Assembly (NCBI GenBank): GCA_964459385.1
Contig: CAYWLG010000006.1
Coordinates: 62,001-126,000 of the forward strand
Length of the DNA: 64,000 bases
DNA from: UBA6107 sp964459385
GTDB taxonomy: Bacteria > Chloroflexota > Anaerolineae > Anaerolineales > Anaerolineaceae
Direction: 5' to 3'
A program made the translations under genes and the position numbers. Numbering within the stretch: position 1 is the first letter of the stretch; each line of letters begins with the position of its first letter. The notes under the pieces are model-generated. The model saw only the letters and a list, made by a program, of their open reading frames with translations, was not told where the DNA came from and did not search any database. Of this stretch, positions 15,231-23,215 are shown in pieces.

Positions 15231-16445
15231 ATGAACGTTAATGAACAAGTCGAGTACCTGATGCAGGGCACAGAATACGGCGACGAAAAGCTGAAGCAAA
15301 ACATGGCTGACGAACTTCGTGCACGTTTGATTCTCTGCCAAAAGGAAGGTCGTCCTTTGCGTGTTTATTGTGGTTTTGACCCGCGTAAGGCTGATCTGCA
15401 TTTGGGCCACACCGTGCCCATGCGCAAACTGCGCCAGTTTCAGGAACTGGGGCACGATGTCAGTTTCGTGATCGGCAATTACACCTCTCTGATCGGTGAT
15501 CCCTCCGATAAGGATATTTTGCGCCCGCAATTGACCACCGCCGAGGTGGAAGAGAATGCGCGCACCTACGCCGAGCAGGCCTTTCGCATCCTCGATCCTG
15601 AGAAGACGCACGTTCGCTACAATGCCGAATGGCTGGCCGGGCTCAGTTTTGCTGAACTGATCAAGCTGGCTTCGAATTTCACCATTCAGCAGTTCTTGAC
15701 CCGCGAAAACTTTAAACTACGTTGGGAAAAGGGCGATGCGGTCTACCTGCACGAGACCTTTTACTCGCTGATGCAGGGCTATGATGCCTATGCCTTGAAG
15801 GCGGATGTGCAACTGGGGGGTACCGACCAGCTTTTCAACATCATGACCGCCGGCCGCAAGATCATGCAGTTTTTGGGTGAGCTGCCCAACATCGCCATCA
15901 TCATGGGCATTTTGCCCGGCACCGATGGCGTGGTCAAAATGAGCAAATCGCTGGGCAATCACATTCCCATTAATACCGACGCCAACGATATGTTCGGCAA
16001 GGTAATGAGCATTCCCGATGCGGCCATGGGCCAGTATTTCCGTCTGGTCACACCGCTGACTCCGCCCGAGATTGCCGAGATCGAAAACGGGGTGAAGAGC
16101 GGCAGTCTGCATCCGCGTGACGCCAAGATGCGGCTGGCAAAAGAGATCGTGGCCGCCTTCTATGGCAAACCCGATGCCGAAAGCGCGCAAGAAGTATTCG
16201 TGCAGACCTTCCAAAAGGGAAGCGTGCCCGAAGACATCCCGGCCCGCAAACTGGAAGCCGGTTTGGCACTGGTTGATCTGCTGGTGGCGGCTGAATTTGC
16301 CAAGAGCAAATCAGAAGCGCGCCGTCTGGTAGATCAGAATGGGGTCAAGTTTGAAGGCGCCACCCTGACAGATCCGGCTTTTGTGATCGAAACTGAGGGG
16401 GTGCTGCAGGTGGGCAAGCGGCATTTCTTGAAACTGCTTAAATAG
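15231..16445 (+). CDS. tyrS: Tyrosyl-tRNA synthetase
   Basis: 404 residues. Class I aminoacyl-tRNA synthetase. The HIGH equivalent is HLGHTVP, the KMSKS motif is exact (VVKMSKSLGN), and an S4 RNA-binding domain ends the protein (residues about 340-404). The length and the HLGH form fit the TyrRS-Z (TyrZ-like) type. GGAGG is six bases from the ATG. A TATAAT at 15188-15193 is a likely -10. No T-box leader fits in the 71-base gap upstream. Confidence 0.93.
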   Translation: MNVNEQVEYLMQGTEYGDEKLKQNMADELRARLILCQKEGRPLRVYCGFDPRKADLHLGHTVPMRKLRQFQELGHDVSFVIGNYTSLIGDPSDKDILRPQLTTAEVEENARTYAEQAFRILDPEKTHVRYNAEWLAGLSFAELIKLASNFTIQQFLTRENFKLRWEKGDAVYLHETFYSLMQGYDAYALKADVQLGGTDQLFNIMTAGRKIMQFLGELPNIAIIMGILPGTDGVVKMSKSLGNHIPINTDANDMFGKVMSIPDAAMGQYFRLVTPLTPPEIAEIENGVKSGSLHPRDAKMRLAKEIVAAFYGKPDAESAQEVFVQTFQKGSVPEDIPARKLEAGLALVDLLVAAEFAKSKSEARRLVDQNGVKFEGATLTDPAFVIETEGVLQVGKRHFLKLLK

Positions 16446-16450
16446 TAGCC

Positions 16451-16485
16451 AATGGCCGGTAGAAAAACCCCGGCCATTATTTTTA
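16451..16485 (+). terminator. Bidirectional terminator between tyrS and the SEDS-PBP gene
   Basis: A 9-pair stem AATGGCCGG (16451-16459)/CCGGCCATT (16470-16478) followed by ATTTTTATT on the plus strand. The two genes converge here, so it may serve both. Confidence 0.75.
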
Positions 16486-19104
16486 TTGGGCAAAGAGATC
16501 GTTGAAAAGCGAGTGACCGATGGTCACTGCCTGAGTGGGGCTTGAATCTTCGAGCACTACCACAATGGCCAGCGGCACGCCTTTCCAATTTGTGGGGGTG
16601 CCGCCAATGAACCAGGAAACCCATTTGTCTTGGTCGTGGTTGTTGGCCACCACCTGCCAGATGGGAGTGTCAGACTGTGTGAGCAGACTGACGGCTTTAG
16701 AAGAAGTAAATGCTTTGACGGTGCCGCTGTTGGTCGCTGCGGAGATGTACTTCCAGTCGCCCAGCGGCTCTTGAAATGCAGTGACGAAGGTGGGGGTGAT
16801 CTTGCTGCCGCCGTTGGTCAGCTCAGCCGCTGCCACTGCCATTTGCAGCGGCGAAACGCGGATATCTTCAGAGGTGAAGAAATCGGGCAGCGAGTTGACG
16901 GGCGAGTACATCCACGAATCGACGCTCTCCACCTGGGTGGTGGCTTTGCTGGTCAGGCCGATCTGTTCATAGAATGACATCAGTTCAAGTGGCGTATATG
17001 CGTGCGAGAGGGTTAATAATGCGTCGGGGCAGCCAGAGGCGACCAGATCTGCCCAGTCAGGTTGGGTGCCGGGATCCACGGCGCAGGAGTTGGACTGCCC
17101 TGTTTGCGTGGTCCAGCTGGTGGTTGGTGCATAAGCGGGAAGATTGCTCTGGTTGAGCAAATTGGCCAGCAGGAATGCGCCGCCGGCAGCACCGATGGGG
17201 TATTGTCCAAGCGTGACACGGTTGAGCAGTGGGGCGGTGCTGTCGTTGATCCAGGTGCTCCAATTGTCATCGAGCAGATTGGCATCAAAGGTGGGCGAAT
17301 TGGCAACGGCCAGCACTTCGCCGGTCTTGGCGTTCAGCACCACCAAACCACCGGTTTTGCCGTCGAGAAGAGCGTCGGCCTGCTGCTGCAAGTCCAGATC
17401 AATGCTGAGGCGAATGTTCAACCCTTGCGGGTATTGGCCGTAAAGTTCGCGGGCCAGCCAGACGGCAGTGGTGTCATTGCCTTCGACGCCGCGCAGGTAA
17501 CTGTCCATGCTGGCCTCGATGCCGGTTTGCCCGTAATTCGAGTTGCTGTAGCCCACGGTGGCGCTCAATTTGGGGTAGAGCAGTTCACGCTGGTAAGCGC
17601 CGGCTGTGCCGCTGGACTGTGCGATGACCGTGTTGTTGCGGTCGAGGATCTCGCCGCGCAGCACGTAGAGGTCAGAGATGTTGCGGCGCATGTTGTCGGT
17701 GCGTGTCAGCAGTGAATCGGCCCGCAGCATGGACCACCATCCCAGCACAATGGCGATCAAAAGAAAAGCCACCAGATAGATCGAACCGATAAAGACATAA
17801 GAGCGACCATTTTCCAGCGCGGCGGGCTGGTCTTCTGCCTGATTGCTGATGATGAGCAGCAGCAACCCGGAGAAGAACGCCGTCACCAGCGAGGAGCCGC
17901 CATAAGACATAAACGGCAGCGTCACCCCAGTAAGCGGCAGCAGACGGATCGTGCCGCCCATGATCAATAAAGCCTGTGTGATCAAATAAGTGGTGACCCC
18001 GGCCGCCAGAAAGCGCTGAAAACGATTGGGGGCGTGCAGGGCGATGTATAAACCGCGCACGGTCAGAAAAGCCAGGATGCCGATCAGGGCAATGCCGCCG
18101 GCAAACCCGAACTCTTCGCTGATGGCCGAGAAAATGAAATCCGATTGGGCCACGGGCACTGTTCCCGGGCTGCCCAGGCCGAGGCCGCGCCCGAACAGGC
18201 CGCCATTGGCTATTGCCATGATGGACTGTACGATCTGATACGAACGTCCGCTGGGGTCAAGCCAGGGGTTCAACCAGGCCTCCACGCGCAGTTGAATGAC
18301 ATCGAATAATAAATATCCGGCTACCAGTGCGATCAGCAAAGTGAGGAAGCTGATCAGCAAAACGCGCCGTTTGCCTGAGGCCAGGTATACGATGAGCGTA
18401 TAGATCAAAATGAAGAGGGTAGCCGTGCCGAGATCGCGCTGGGCCACCAAGATCAACAGGGCCGCGCCGACCAGGATCAGGGTGGGGGTGATCAATTGCA
18501 TCAACTTAAAGCGGGCCGGCAGGCTGTCGGCAAGATAAGCGGCCAGATAGATGATGAGGAGGATCTTCAAAAACTCAGAGGGTTGGATGTAGACGCCGCA
18601 GCAGCCCAACCACAGGCGCGGACCGTTGCCGCCGGGATAGGTGCCGAAAAAGAAGGTGAGCAGGGCCAGCACCAGCCCGGCCACCAGCCAGAGGTATTTA
18701 TAGCGGCGCAGCAGCGTGAACAATTGCGGAAAGCGAATGCCCACCATGACGATGAGCAGGCAGACGACCAGCCAGGCCGTCTGACGCAGCCCCAGGCCCA
18801 CATCCAGGCGAAAGATCTCCATCAGACCCCAGCCGGTCAAGAGCGCAATGATGGGTAGCAGGTAGGGGTCACGGTCGGGTAAAAAGTGGTTGACCTGCCG
18901 GTAAAGCAAAGAGAAGCCGACCAACCAGACCGCGTAACCGATCCATTGCTGCCAGCGATAATTGGCCAGCCAGGCGTGCAGGCGAACTGCCGGGGCGAAC
19001 ATGAGCACCACGCAGGCAAGGAACAAGAACAAAGCCGCCGTTCGCATTAAACGGCTTTGGATCAAATCTTTGGGTGCCTTGGTGGAGGGGAAGATCAGAT
19101 TCAC
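16483..19104 (-). CDS. SEDS-family peptidoglycan polymerase (FtsW/RodA) fused to a degenerate class B PBP transpeptidase domain
   Basis: 873 residues. Residues about 1-455 are a FtsW/RodA/SpoVE polymerase: the motif run DPSGRSYQIVQS, GGLFGRGLGLG, SDFIFSAISEEFGF and PFMSYGGSS is intact. Residues about 465-873 match a class B penicillin-binding protein: RGEILDRNNTVIAQS, LSIDLDLQQQADALL, GLVVLNAKTGEVLAVANSPT and PLLNRVTLGQYPIG. The transpeptidase motifs are lost: the SxxK position reads AAGG (639-642), the SxN region reads SGCPD, and no KTG occurs where IWQVVANNHDQDKW stands. It looks like an active glycan polymerase carrying its own catalytically dead PBP partner. It overlaps mtnP by four bases and follows two FHA genes. 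Confidence 0.85.
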   Translation of the reverse strand: MNLIFPSTKAPKDLIQSRLMRTAALFLFLACVVLMFAPAVRLHAWLANYRWQQWIGYAVWLVGFSLLYRQVNHFLPDRDPYLLPIIALLTGWGLMEIFRLDVGLGLRQTAWLVVCLLIVMVGIRFPQLFTLLRRYKYLWLVAGLVLALLTFFFGTYPGGNGPRLWLGCCGVYIQPSEFLKILLIIYLAAYLADSLPARFKLMQLITPTLILVGAALLILVAQRDLGTATLFILIYTLIVYLASGKRRVLLISFLTLLIALVAGYLLFDVIQLRVEAWLNPWLDPSGRSYQIVQSIMAIANGGLFGRGLGLGSPGTVPVAQSDFIFSAISEEFGFAGGIALIGILAFLTVRGLYIALHAPNRFQRFLAAGVTTYLITQALLIMGGTIRLLPLTGVTLPFMSYGGSSLVTAFFSGLLLLIISNQAEDQPAALENGRSYVFIGSIYLVAFLLIAIVLGWWSMLRADSLLTRTDNMRRNISDLYVLRGEILDRNNTVIAQSSGTAGAYQRELLYPKLSATVGYSNSNYGQTGIEASMDSYLRGVEGNDTTAVWLARELYGQYPQGLNIRLSIDLDLQQQADALLDGKTGGLVVLNAKTGEVLAVANSPTFDANLLDDNWSTWINDSTAPLLNRVTLGQYPIGAAGGAFLLANLLNQSNLPAYAPTTSWTTQTGQSNSCAVDPGTQPDWADLVASGCPDALLTLSHAYTPLELMSFYEQIGLTSKATTQVESVDSWMYSPVNSLPDFFTSEDIRVSPLQMAVAAAELTNGGSKITPTFVTAFQEPLGDWKYISAATNSGTVKAFTSSKAVSLLTQSDTPIWQVVANNHDQDKWVSWFIGGTPTNWKGVPLAIVVVLEDSSPTQAVTIGHSLFNDLFAQ

Positions 19105-19970
19105 TGCAAATATTTGTCCACAAGCAGACCGAGCTTTTTCTTTGCCTCAGGAGAGACGGCATCACGGTAGGTAATGAAGGCATTTTCGAGGGCATGATGG
19201 CAATCGCAGGGGTCTTCTTCAGGTAGTTTCTCGACCAGTGAAAGAATGGTTTGCTGTGCCACCTCGGTATTTTGATGCAGGGTCTTGACCACCATCTCCA
19301 CGCTGACCGGCTCTTCGGTCACGTGCCACACGTCATAGTCGGTCACGTGGGCCATGACGGCATAACAGATCTCAGCTTCGCGGGCCAAAAAGGCCTCGGG
19401 TGAGGTGGTCATGCCAATGAGAGACATGCCCCAGGCGCGGAAAACGTTCGATTCGGCCTTGGTAGAGAAACGCGGTCCCTCGATGGTGATGAGCGTTCCA
19501 CCCAAATGGGCATTCACCCCATGTGAGGTGACCGTCTGGTACAGGGTGGTGGATAGCTCTTTGCAGAATGGTTCACCGGTGCCGATGTGCACTACCAGCC
19601 CGTCGTTGAAGAAAGAACGCTTGCGTTCCTTCGTGTAGTCAAATAGTTGATCGGGGATGACGATCTCGCCGGGGACGAAATCTTCACGCAGTGAACCGCA
19701 AGCGCTCACGCTCACGATCCGTTCAACGCCGGCCATTTTCATGGCCCAGATGTTGGCGCGATAATTGACCTCAGTTGGATTGAACACATGGCCAATGCCA
19801 TGCCGGGCCAAAAATGCCACCCGGCGGCCTGCCAGGCGTCCCAGGGCGATAGGGGCGGAGGGTTTTCCAAATGGGGTATCCGGGTAGAAATTTTCGACCT
19901 TTTCGAGGGCCGGGAAATCATACAAACCGGAACCACCGATCACACCTAACACGGGTTTTTCATTCATCAT
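19101..19970 (-). CDS. mtnP: 5'-methylthioadenosine phosphorylase
   Basis: 289 residues. Cleaves 5'-methylthioadenosine, a by-product of polyamine and other SAM-dependent synthesis, to adenine and methylthioribose-1-phosphate. Typical features: GVIGGSGLYDF phosphate loop, FLARHGIGHVFNPTEVNYRANIWAM, IEGPRFSTKAES, and GMTTSPEAFLAREAEICYA (MTA specificity region with Met-Thr). Trimeric PNP superfamily, as punA here. It sits between the FHA genes and the SEDS-PBP gene in one transcript, overlapping the latter by four bases. Confidence 0.92.
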   Translation of the reverse strand: MMNEKPVLGVIGGSGLYDFPALEKVENFYPDTPFGKPSAPIALGRLAGRRVAFLARHGIGHVFNPTEVNYRANIWAMKMAGVERIVSVSACGSLREDFVPGEIVIPDQLFDYTKERKRSFFNDGLVVHIGTGEPFCKELSTTLYQTVTSHGVNAHLGGTLITIEGPRFSTKAESNVFRAWGMSLIGMTTSPEAFLAREAEICYAVMAHVTDYDVWHVTEEPVSVEMVVKTLHQNTEVAQQTILSLVEKLPEEDPCDCHHALENAFITYRDAVSPEAKKKLGLLVDKYLQ

Positions 19971-19987
19971 TTGCTCCTGTAATTCGA

Positions 19988-20419
19988 TTATTCCGGGGAG
20001 AGAATATCCACCAGCAAGATCTGGCGGCCAATGCGCAGTTCATCCCCTTTGATGATGACGGTGGGGGTCTCCACACGTTCATCATTCAAATAGGTGCCAT
20101 TGGTAGATTGAAGGTCTTCGATCCACCATTGATTGTAGCGATAGGCCAGGCGGGCATGCCGTGAGGAGACCACTTCGTCTTCAATGCGATAGTCGCAGTC
20201 TTTGTCCCGTCCGATGACCACTTCGGCGCCCGAAAATTTCTTGCGGCTGGATTCAGGTTCACTTTCCAATCCCAGCGTGAGGGCAGGGATCTTTTGGGTG
20301 GCCACCGATTGGCTCTGAAAGCGCAGTTCACGCCACAGGGTATAGATCATCCACCCCAAAAACGCATAGAGGCTCACCATCAGGGTGTAGCGCAGTATCA
20401 AAATGATCACAGCTAACAT
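19988..20419 (-). CDS. Membrane-anchored FHA-domain protein (FhaB-like)
   Basis: 143 residues. An N-terminal membrane helix (about 5-25) is followed by a linker and a forkhead-associated phosphothreonine-binding domain at about 62-140, with VIGRDKDCDYRIEDEVVSSRHARL and LQSTNGTYLN. Gly-Arg, Ser-x-x-His and the Asn of the phosphopeptide pocket are all present. Arrangement fhaA-fhaB-SEDS/PBP resembles the actinobacterial cell-division locus, where FHA proteins read Ser/Thr kinase signals; no kinase or phosphatase gene is seen in the window. Confidence 0.85.
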   Translation of the reverse strand: MLAVIILILRYTLMVSLYAFLGWMIYTLWRELRFQSQSVATQKIPALTLGLESEPESSRKKFSGAEVVIGRDKDCDYRIEDEVVSSRHARLAYRYNQWWIEDLQSTNGTYLNDERVETPTVIIKGDELRIGRQILLVDILSPE

Positions 20420-20426
20420 GTTTTTC

Positions 20427-21206
20427 TCAGGCCTTGGTATTCATTTCAGAGGTAATTTGTTTGACATCTTCGTCGGAGGGCGCAGCAGCCTCCTGTGTGA
20501 AAATCAGTTTGACTCCGGCCAGTGAGATCACATCGCCCACTTTTAGCAATCGCTGCGTGATTCGCTCTCCATTCACATAGGTGCCGCCGGTCGAACCGGT
20601 GTCAAAGATCATAAAGCCGCTTTCGATGTTGCGAATCTGGGCGTGGTTGCGTGAAACGCGCAGATCGTCAATGATCAAATGGTTGCCGCTTTTGCGGCCA
20701 ATATTGATCGCGGCGTTCTTGAGCCAGAAAATGGATTCGTCTTCCAGCAAGAGGCAGGCCTGGGTCGCCGATTGGGTGCCAGAATCTGCCCGCTTTTCGA
20801 CCTTGATGGGCACGGCGTTGGTTTGCCCGGTGATCGGGTCGCTGTTGTTGGCCCGCACCCTCACTTCTGTGGCTAAAAGCGAATTGCGTTTTGCCAGGCG
20901 GATGGAGGGTGTCTTTTCGAGGCGCAAATCGTTTTCGAGCAAGATCTCGTTAATGATCGGATAGAAGGCTTCTTGCCAGTTGGGCTGTCCTTCGATCAAT
21001 TCGGCATCTTGCGGGCACAGGTAGATGGTAAATGTGTCAGGCGGTGCCGCTGCTGAAAAATCGCCGCCGGCAACGCTGCTGTGAAGGGCTTCGGTCAAAT
21101 GGTGCAAGAAGACAGACTCGCTGTCCATCCACGGCAAAACAATGGAGCCGTGTTCAAAGAGTTCCTTTATCTTTTGTTCAATCTGATCTAGCGGAGATTT
21201 CATCAT
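20427..21206 (-). CDS. FhaA-like protein (DUF3662 plus FHA domain)
   Basis: 259 residues. The N-terminal 120 residues match the DUF3662 domain of FhaA (SPLDQIEQKIKELFEHGS, then TIYLCPQDAELI). A central linker of about 40 residues leads to a C-terminal FHA domain (about 165-240; INIGRKSGNHLIIDDLRVSRNH, DTGSTGGTYVNGERI). In Actinobacteria FhaA binds a phosphorylated lipid-II flippase regulator; here the link is inferred from its neighbours. Two tandem ATG codons (21206, 21203) follow a TATAAT by five bases, implying a leaderless message. Confidence 0.85.
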   Translation of the reverse strand: MMKSPLDQIEQKIKELFEHGSIVLPWMDSESVFLHHLTEALHSSVAGGDFSAAAPPDTFTIYLCPQDAELIEGQPNWQEAFYPIINEILLENDLRLEKTPSIRLAKRNSLLATEVRVRANNSDPITGQTNAVPIKVEKRADSGTQSATQACLLLEDESIFWLKNAAINIGRKSGNHLIIDDLRVSRNHAQIRNIESGFMIFDTGSTGGTYVNGERITQRLLKVGDVISLAGVKLIFTQEAAAPSDEDVKQITSEMNTKA

Positions 21207-21211
21207 CAGTA

Positions 21212-21217
21212 ATTATA
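21212..21217 (-). promoter_or_regulatory. -10 box of a leaderless fhaA transcript
   Basis: Perfect TATAAT on the minus strand, five bases before the ATG at 21206; transcription would begin at or within a base of the start codon. No clear -35. Confidence 0.5.
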
Positions 21218-21295
21218 ACCATGGATTCACGCATTCGATTTGAATGATGTAAATCTATTTTGGAGAAATTATGGATAAGTTCGCGCGCAATAGGG

Positions 21296-21769
21296 CTATT
21301 CGCTAACGATCCTCGCAAAGCGGCCATTGGTCAGTTTGATCAGGTCGCTGACGGCCAGTTTGATGTTCAGGCCGCGTTGACCGCCTGAAATATGCAGGGC
21401 AGGCAAAGATTGCGCAGAGCGGTCTATGAGCACTGTGAACCCCTTGTTAAGCAAAGCGAGCGGAGAAATCCCCCCGGCTTGCAGGCCGGTCAGGACTTCG
21501 GCTTCTGCCTGTGTGGGCAGGTGAACCTTCTTCTCATTGACCGCTTCTGCAACGGCTTTCAGGTCAACCTCACCGCTCCCCGGCACGACACACAGCAGCG
21601 GTTTCTTTGGCGGCCTGACCACCACGATGGTCTTGAACACCCATTCGACCGGCAAATGCAACAACTCGGCGGTCTCAATGGCCCCGAGCTTTTCTATAGG
21701 CAATTCGAACACTTCATATTGGATCTTTTTTGCGTCCAACATGCGGGTGACATTGTTTGTAACGGTCAT
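21296..21769 (-). CDS. ybaK: YbaK/EbsC-family Cys-tRNA(Pro)/aminoacyl-tRNA deacylase
   Basis: 157 residues. Trans-editing enzyme that hydrolyses mischarged tRNA, classically Cys-tRNA-Pro. Hallmarks are VEWVFKTIVV with the essential Lys, the GSGEVDLKAVAEAV segment and GGISPLAL with the Gly-Gly-x-Ser/Pro loop, then HISGGQRGLNIKLAVSDL. It lies one base from the stop of the upstream PHP gene, so is probably cotranscribed with it. The exact tRNA substrate is not certain. Confidence 0.88.
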   Translation of the reverse strand: MTVTNNVTRMLDAKKIQYEVFELPIEKLGAIETAELLHLPVEWVFKTIVVVRPPKKPLLCVVPGSGEVDLKAVAEAVNEKKVHLPTQAEAEVLTGLQAGGISPLALLNKGFTVLIDRSAQSLPALHISGGQRGLNIKLAVSDLIKLTNGRFARIVSE

Positions 21770-21770
21770 T

Positions 21771-22841
21771 TTATTTCTCTTTTGTGACGTAGATGGGGTT
21801 GGAAAAGATCCAGCCGCGGCGCCGTCCGAGGAAGTTCAGGTAGCACTCCACCCGGTAAGCCCCCGGTTCTGAGAGGGTGCAGGCCATGACGTTATTGCCC
21901 TTGGACTCATAGAGCACGTTGCCGTTGTGAATCAGCCGAATCTCAGCCTTGCGCGGCAGGTGAATATGAGCAGTGGCCCCATTTGTGAGCGTAAGCGTTT
22001 CTCCCAGGTTGGCTTCCTGCGTTTCATTGACAATTTTAAACGTAAAGCCGCGGGTTGAAGCAGGCAGGTCGTAGCCAACAAAGGAGGATCCGTTTCGCAG
22101 GGCAGTGTAGATGATCTGTTCGTCCCTGGCGAGATCGCCGCTCAATTCCTCGTTCACCAGCAAGTGATTGCTGATGGTCGAAAAATGGAAAGCGTAGGGG
22201 AAGATCTCTTTTTTGAACGGCCCAATGGGAATGATCAAATTGTGCGCATCGACCCCACCCACTACATGGATGTGTTTCCCCGTGGCCAGAAGCTCATCCC
22301 AGCGGCGCAGGGTCACGGCAAGTGGCCCCACCGCCATTGATTCGGGGAAAAAGGCATTTTTCAGCAGGCGAGGGATCGTTTGCGAAACGGTCTTCAGTTC
22401 GCTCAAGCCATTCCAGAGTTCCAGACCGGTGAACCCTTCCACCTGCCAGTCTACCCAGGAGATGTCATCTTCGTGGAAGAGGGGCAGTGCAAACTCATAC
22501 GGGTGGGCAAGAAAGGCAATTCCGCCGGCCGCTTTGACCTCGTCAAGCAGCTTCTGTGGGTCGTAAGCGTAAGTGGCCATTTCTTTGCCGGCGCCGAAAA
22601 CGAGCAGGTGATTCTTTTGCGGGTCACGGTCCTGGTTGTGCACTTCTTCACCGGTCAAAAAAAGCACCTTTTTGCCTGAGAACTCGTAGGTGCCTTCTAC
22701 CCCTTTGACCAGCACATTGTGATCGGTGAGAATCACCGCGTCTACGCCAGTTTGGGCGGCCGCTTTGAGAATATCGGCATAATGCCCGCTGCCGTCAGAA
22801 TAGGTGGAATGAATGTGTAGGCTGCAAATTAGTTCTTTCAT
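21771..22841 (-). CDS. PHP-domain metal-dependent phosphoesterase with C-terminal beta-sandwich domain
   Basis: 356 residues from the ATG at 22841. The N-terminal PHP domain shows LHIHSTYSDGSGHYADIL, AVILTDHNVL, and later GEEVH, AHPYE and GGVDAH metal ligands; this family hydrolyses phosphoesters using two or three metals. The last 90 residues (GFTFKIVNETQEANLGETLT through GAYRVECYLN) look like a small beta domain. The reading frame is open further upstream to 23045, but that extension runs antisense through the secG promoter and gene, so the ATG beside the PHP motif was chosen. Confidence 0.8.
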   Translation of the reverse strand: MKELICSLHIHSTYSDGSGHYADILKAAAQTGVDAVILTDHNVLVKGVEGTYEFSGKKVLFLTGEEVHNQDRDPQKNHLLVFGAGKEMATYAYDPQKLLDEVKAAGGIAFLAHPYEFALPLFHEDDISWVDWQVEGFTGLELWNGLSELKTVSQTIPRLLKNAFFPESMAVGPLAVTLRRWDELLATGKHIHVVGGVDAHNLIIPIGPFKKEIFPYAFHFSTISNHLLVNEELSGDLARDEQIIYTALRNGSSFVGYDLPASTRGFTFKIVNETQEANLGETLTLTNGATAHIHLPRKAEIRLIHNGNVLYESKGNNVMACTLSEPGAYRVECYLNFLGRRRGWIFSNPIYVTKEK

Positions 22842-22845
22842 CAGG

Positions 22846-22875
22846 TTGACGTTTTTTGGCATTGAACGGTATAAT
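22846..22875 (+). promoter_or_regulatory. secG promoter
   Basis: TTGACG (22846-22851), 18-base spacer, perfect TATAAT (22870-22875). Its -35 lies only four bases from the start codon of the divergent PHP gene. Confidence 0.75.
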
Positions 22876-22905
22876 TTCCTCTGTTGTAAATTCAGGAGGT
22901 CTTTC

Positions 22906-23127
22906 GTGAAAATTTTTGTCGATATTGCCTTGATTATAACTTCAGTTGCTCTGATTGTAAGCGTAATTTTACAGAACAAGGGTGTAGGCCTGGGTGGTTT
23001 GACCGGGGTTGACTCCGGTGGCGTGTTCACTGCCCGTCGTGGCATTGAGAAGACCCTCTTCTGGATTACAATCGTTTTGAGCGGGCTGTTCTTTGTCTTG
23101 ACAATGACAGCAGTTCTGGTTGCCTAG
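22906..23127 (+). CDS. secG: Preprotein translocase subunit SecG
   Basis: 73 residues, GTG start with AGGAGGT five bases upstream. Small SecYEG subunit with two membrane helices (about 3-22 and 50-70) separated by the conserved LQNKGVGLGGLTG cytoplasmic loop. The length is that of a normal SecG. It has its own good promoter and terminator and is thus a single-gene unit. An upstream in-frame ATG at 22813 would precede the promoter and was rejected. Confidence 0.9.
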   Translation: MKIFVDIALIITSVALIVSVILQNKGVGLGGLTGVDSGGVFTARRGIEKTLFWITIVLSGLFFVLTMTAVLVA

Positions 23128-23167
23128 TTATTGATCTAAGTTAACCGTTTTCCCATGGATTCGAGGA

Positions 23168-23199
23168 CGGTTTCCCTTGAAGAAGGGAAGCCGCCTTTT
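23168..23199 (+). terminator. secG terminator
   Basis: An 11-pair stem (23168-23178 with 23183-23193, one G-T) with a GAAG loop, followed by a CCTTTT tail. Confidence 0.75.
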
Positions 23200-23203
23200 C
23201 GTT

Positions 23204-23209
23204 TATAAT
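23204..23209 (+). promoter_or_regulatory. -10 box of a leaderless binding-protein transcript
   Basis: Perfect TATAAT, six bases before the ATG at 23216. The predicted start is the A of the ATG itself. It directly follows the secG terminator. Confidence 0.5.
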
Positions 23210-23215
23210 AAACCT

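Noticed and set aside
22813..22905. Longer SecG start
   Set aside because: It lies upstream of the promoter; the GTG at 22906 has AGGAGGT and gives a normal SecG.
22842..23045. N-terminal extension of the PHP protein
   Set aside because: It runs antisense through the secG promoter and coding region, and the PHP motif begins right after the ATG at 22841.
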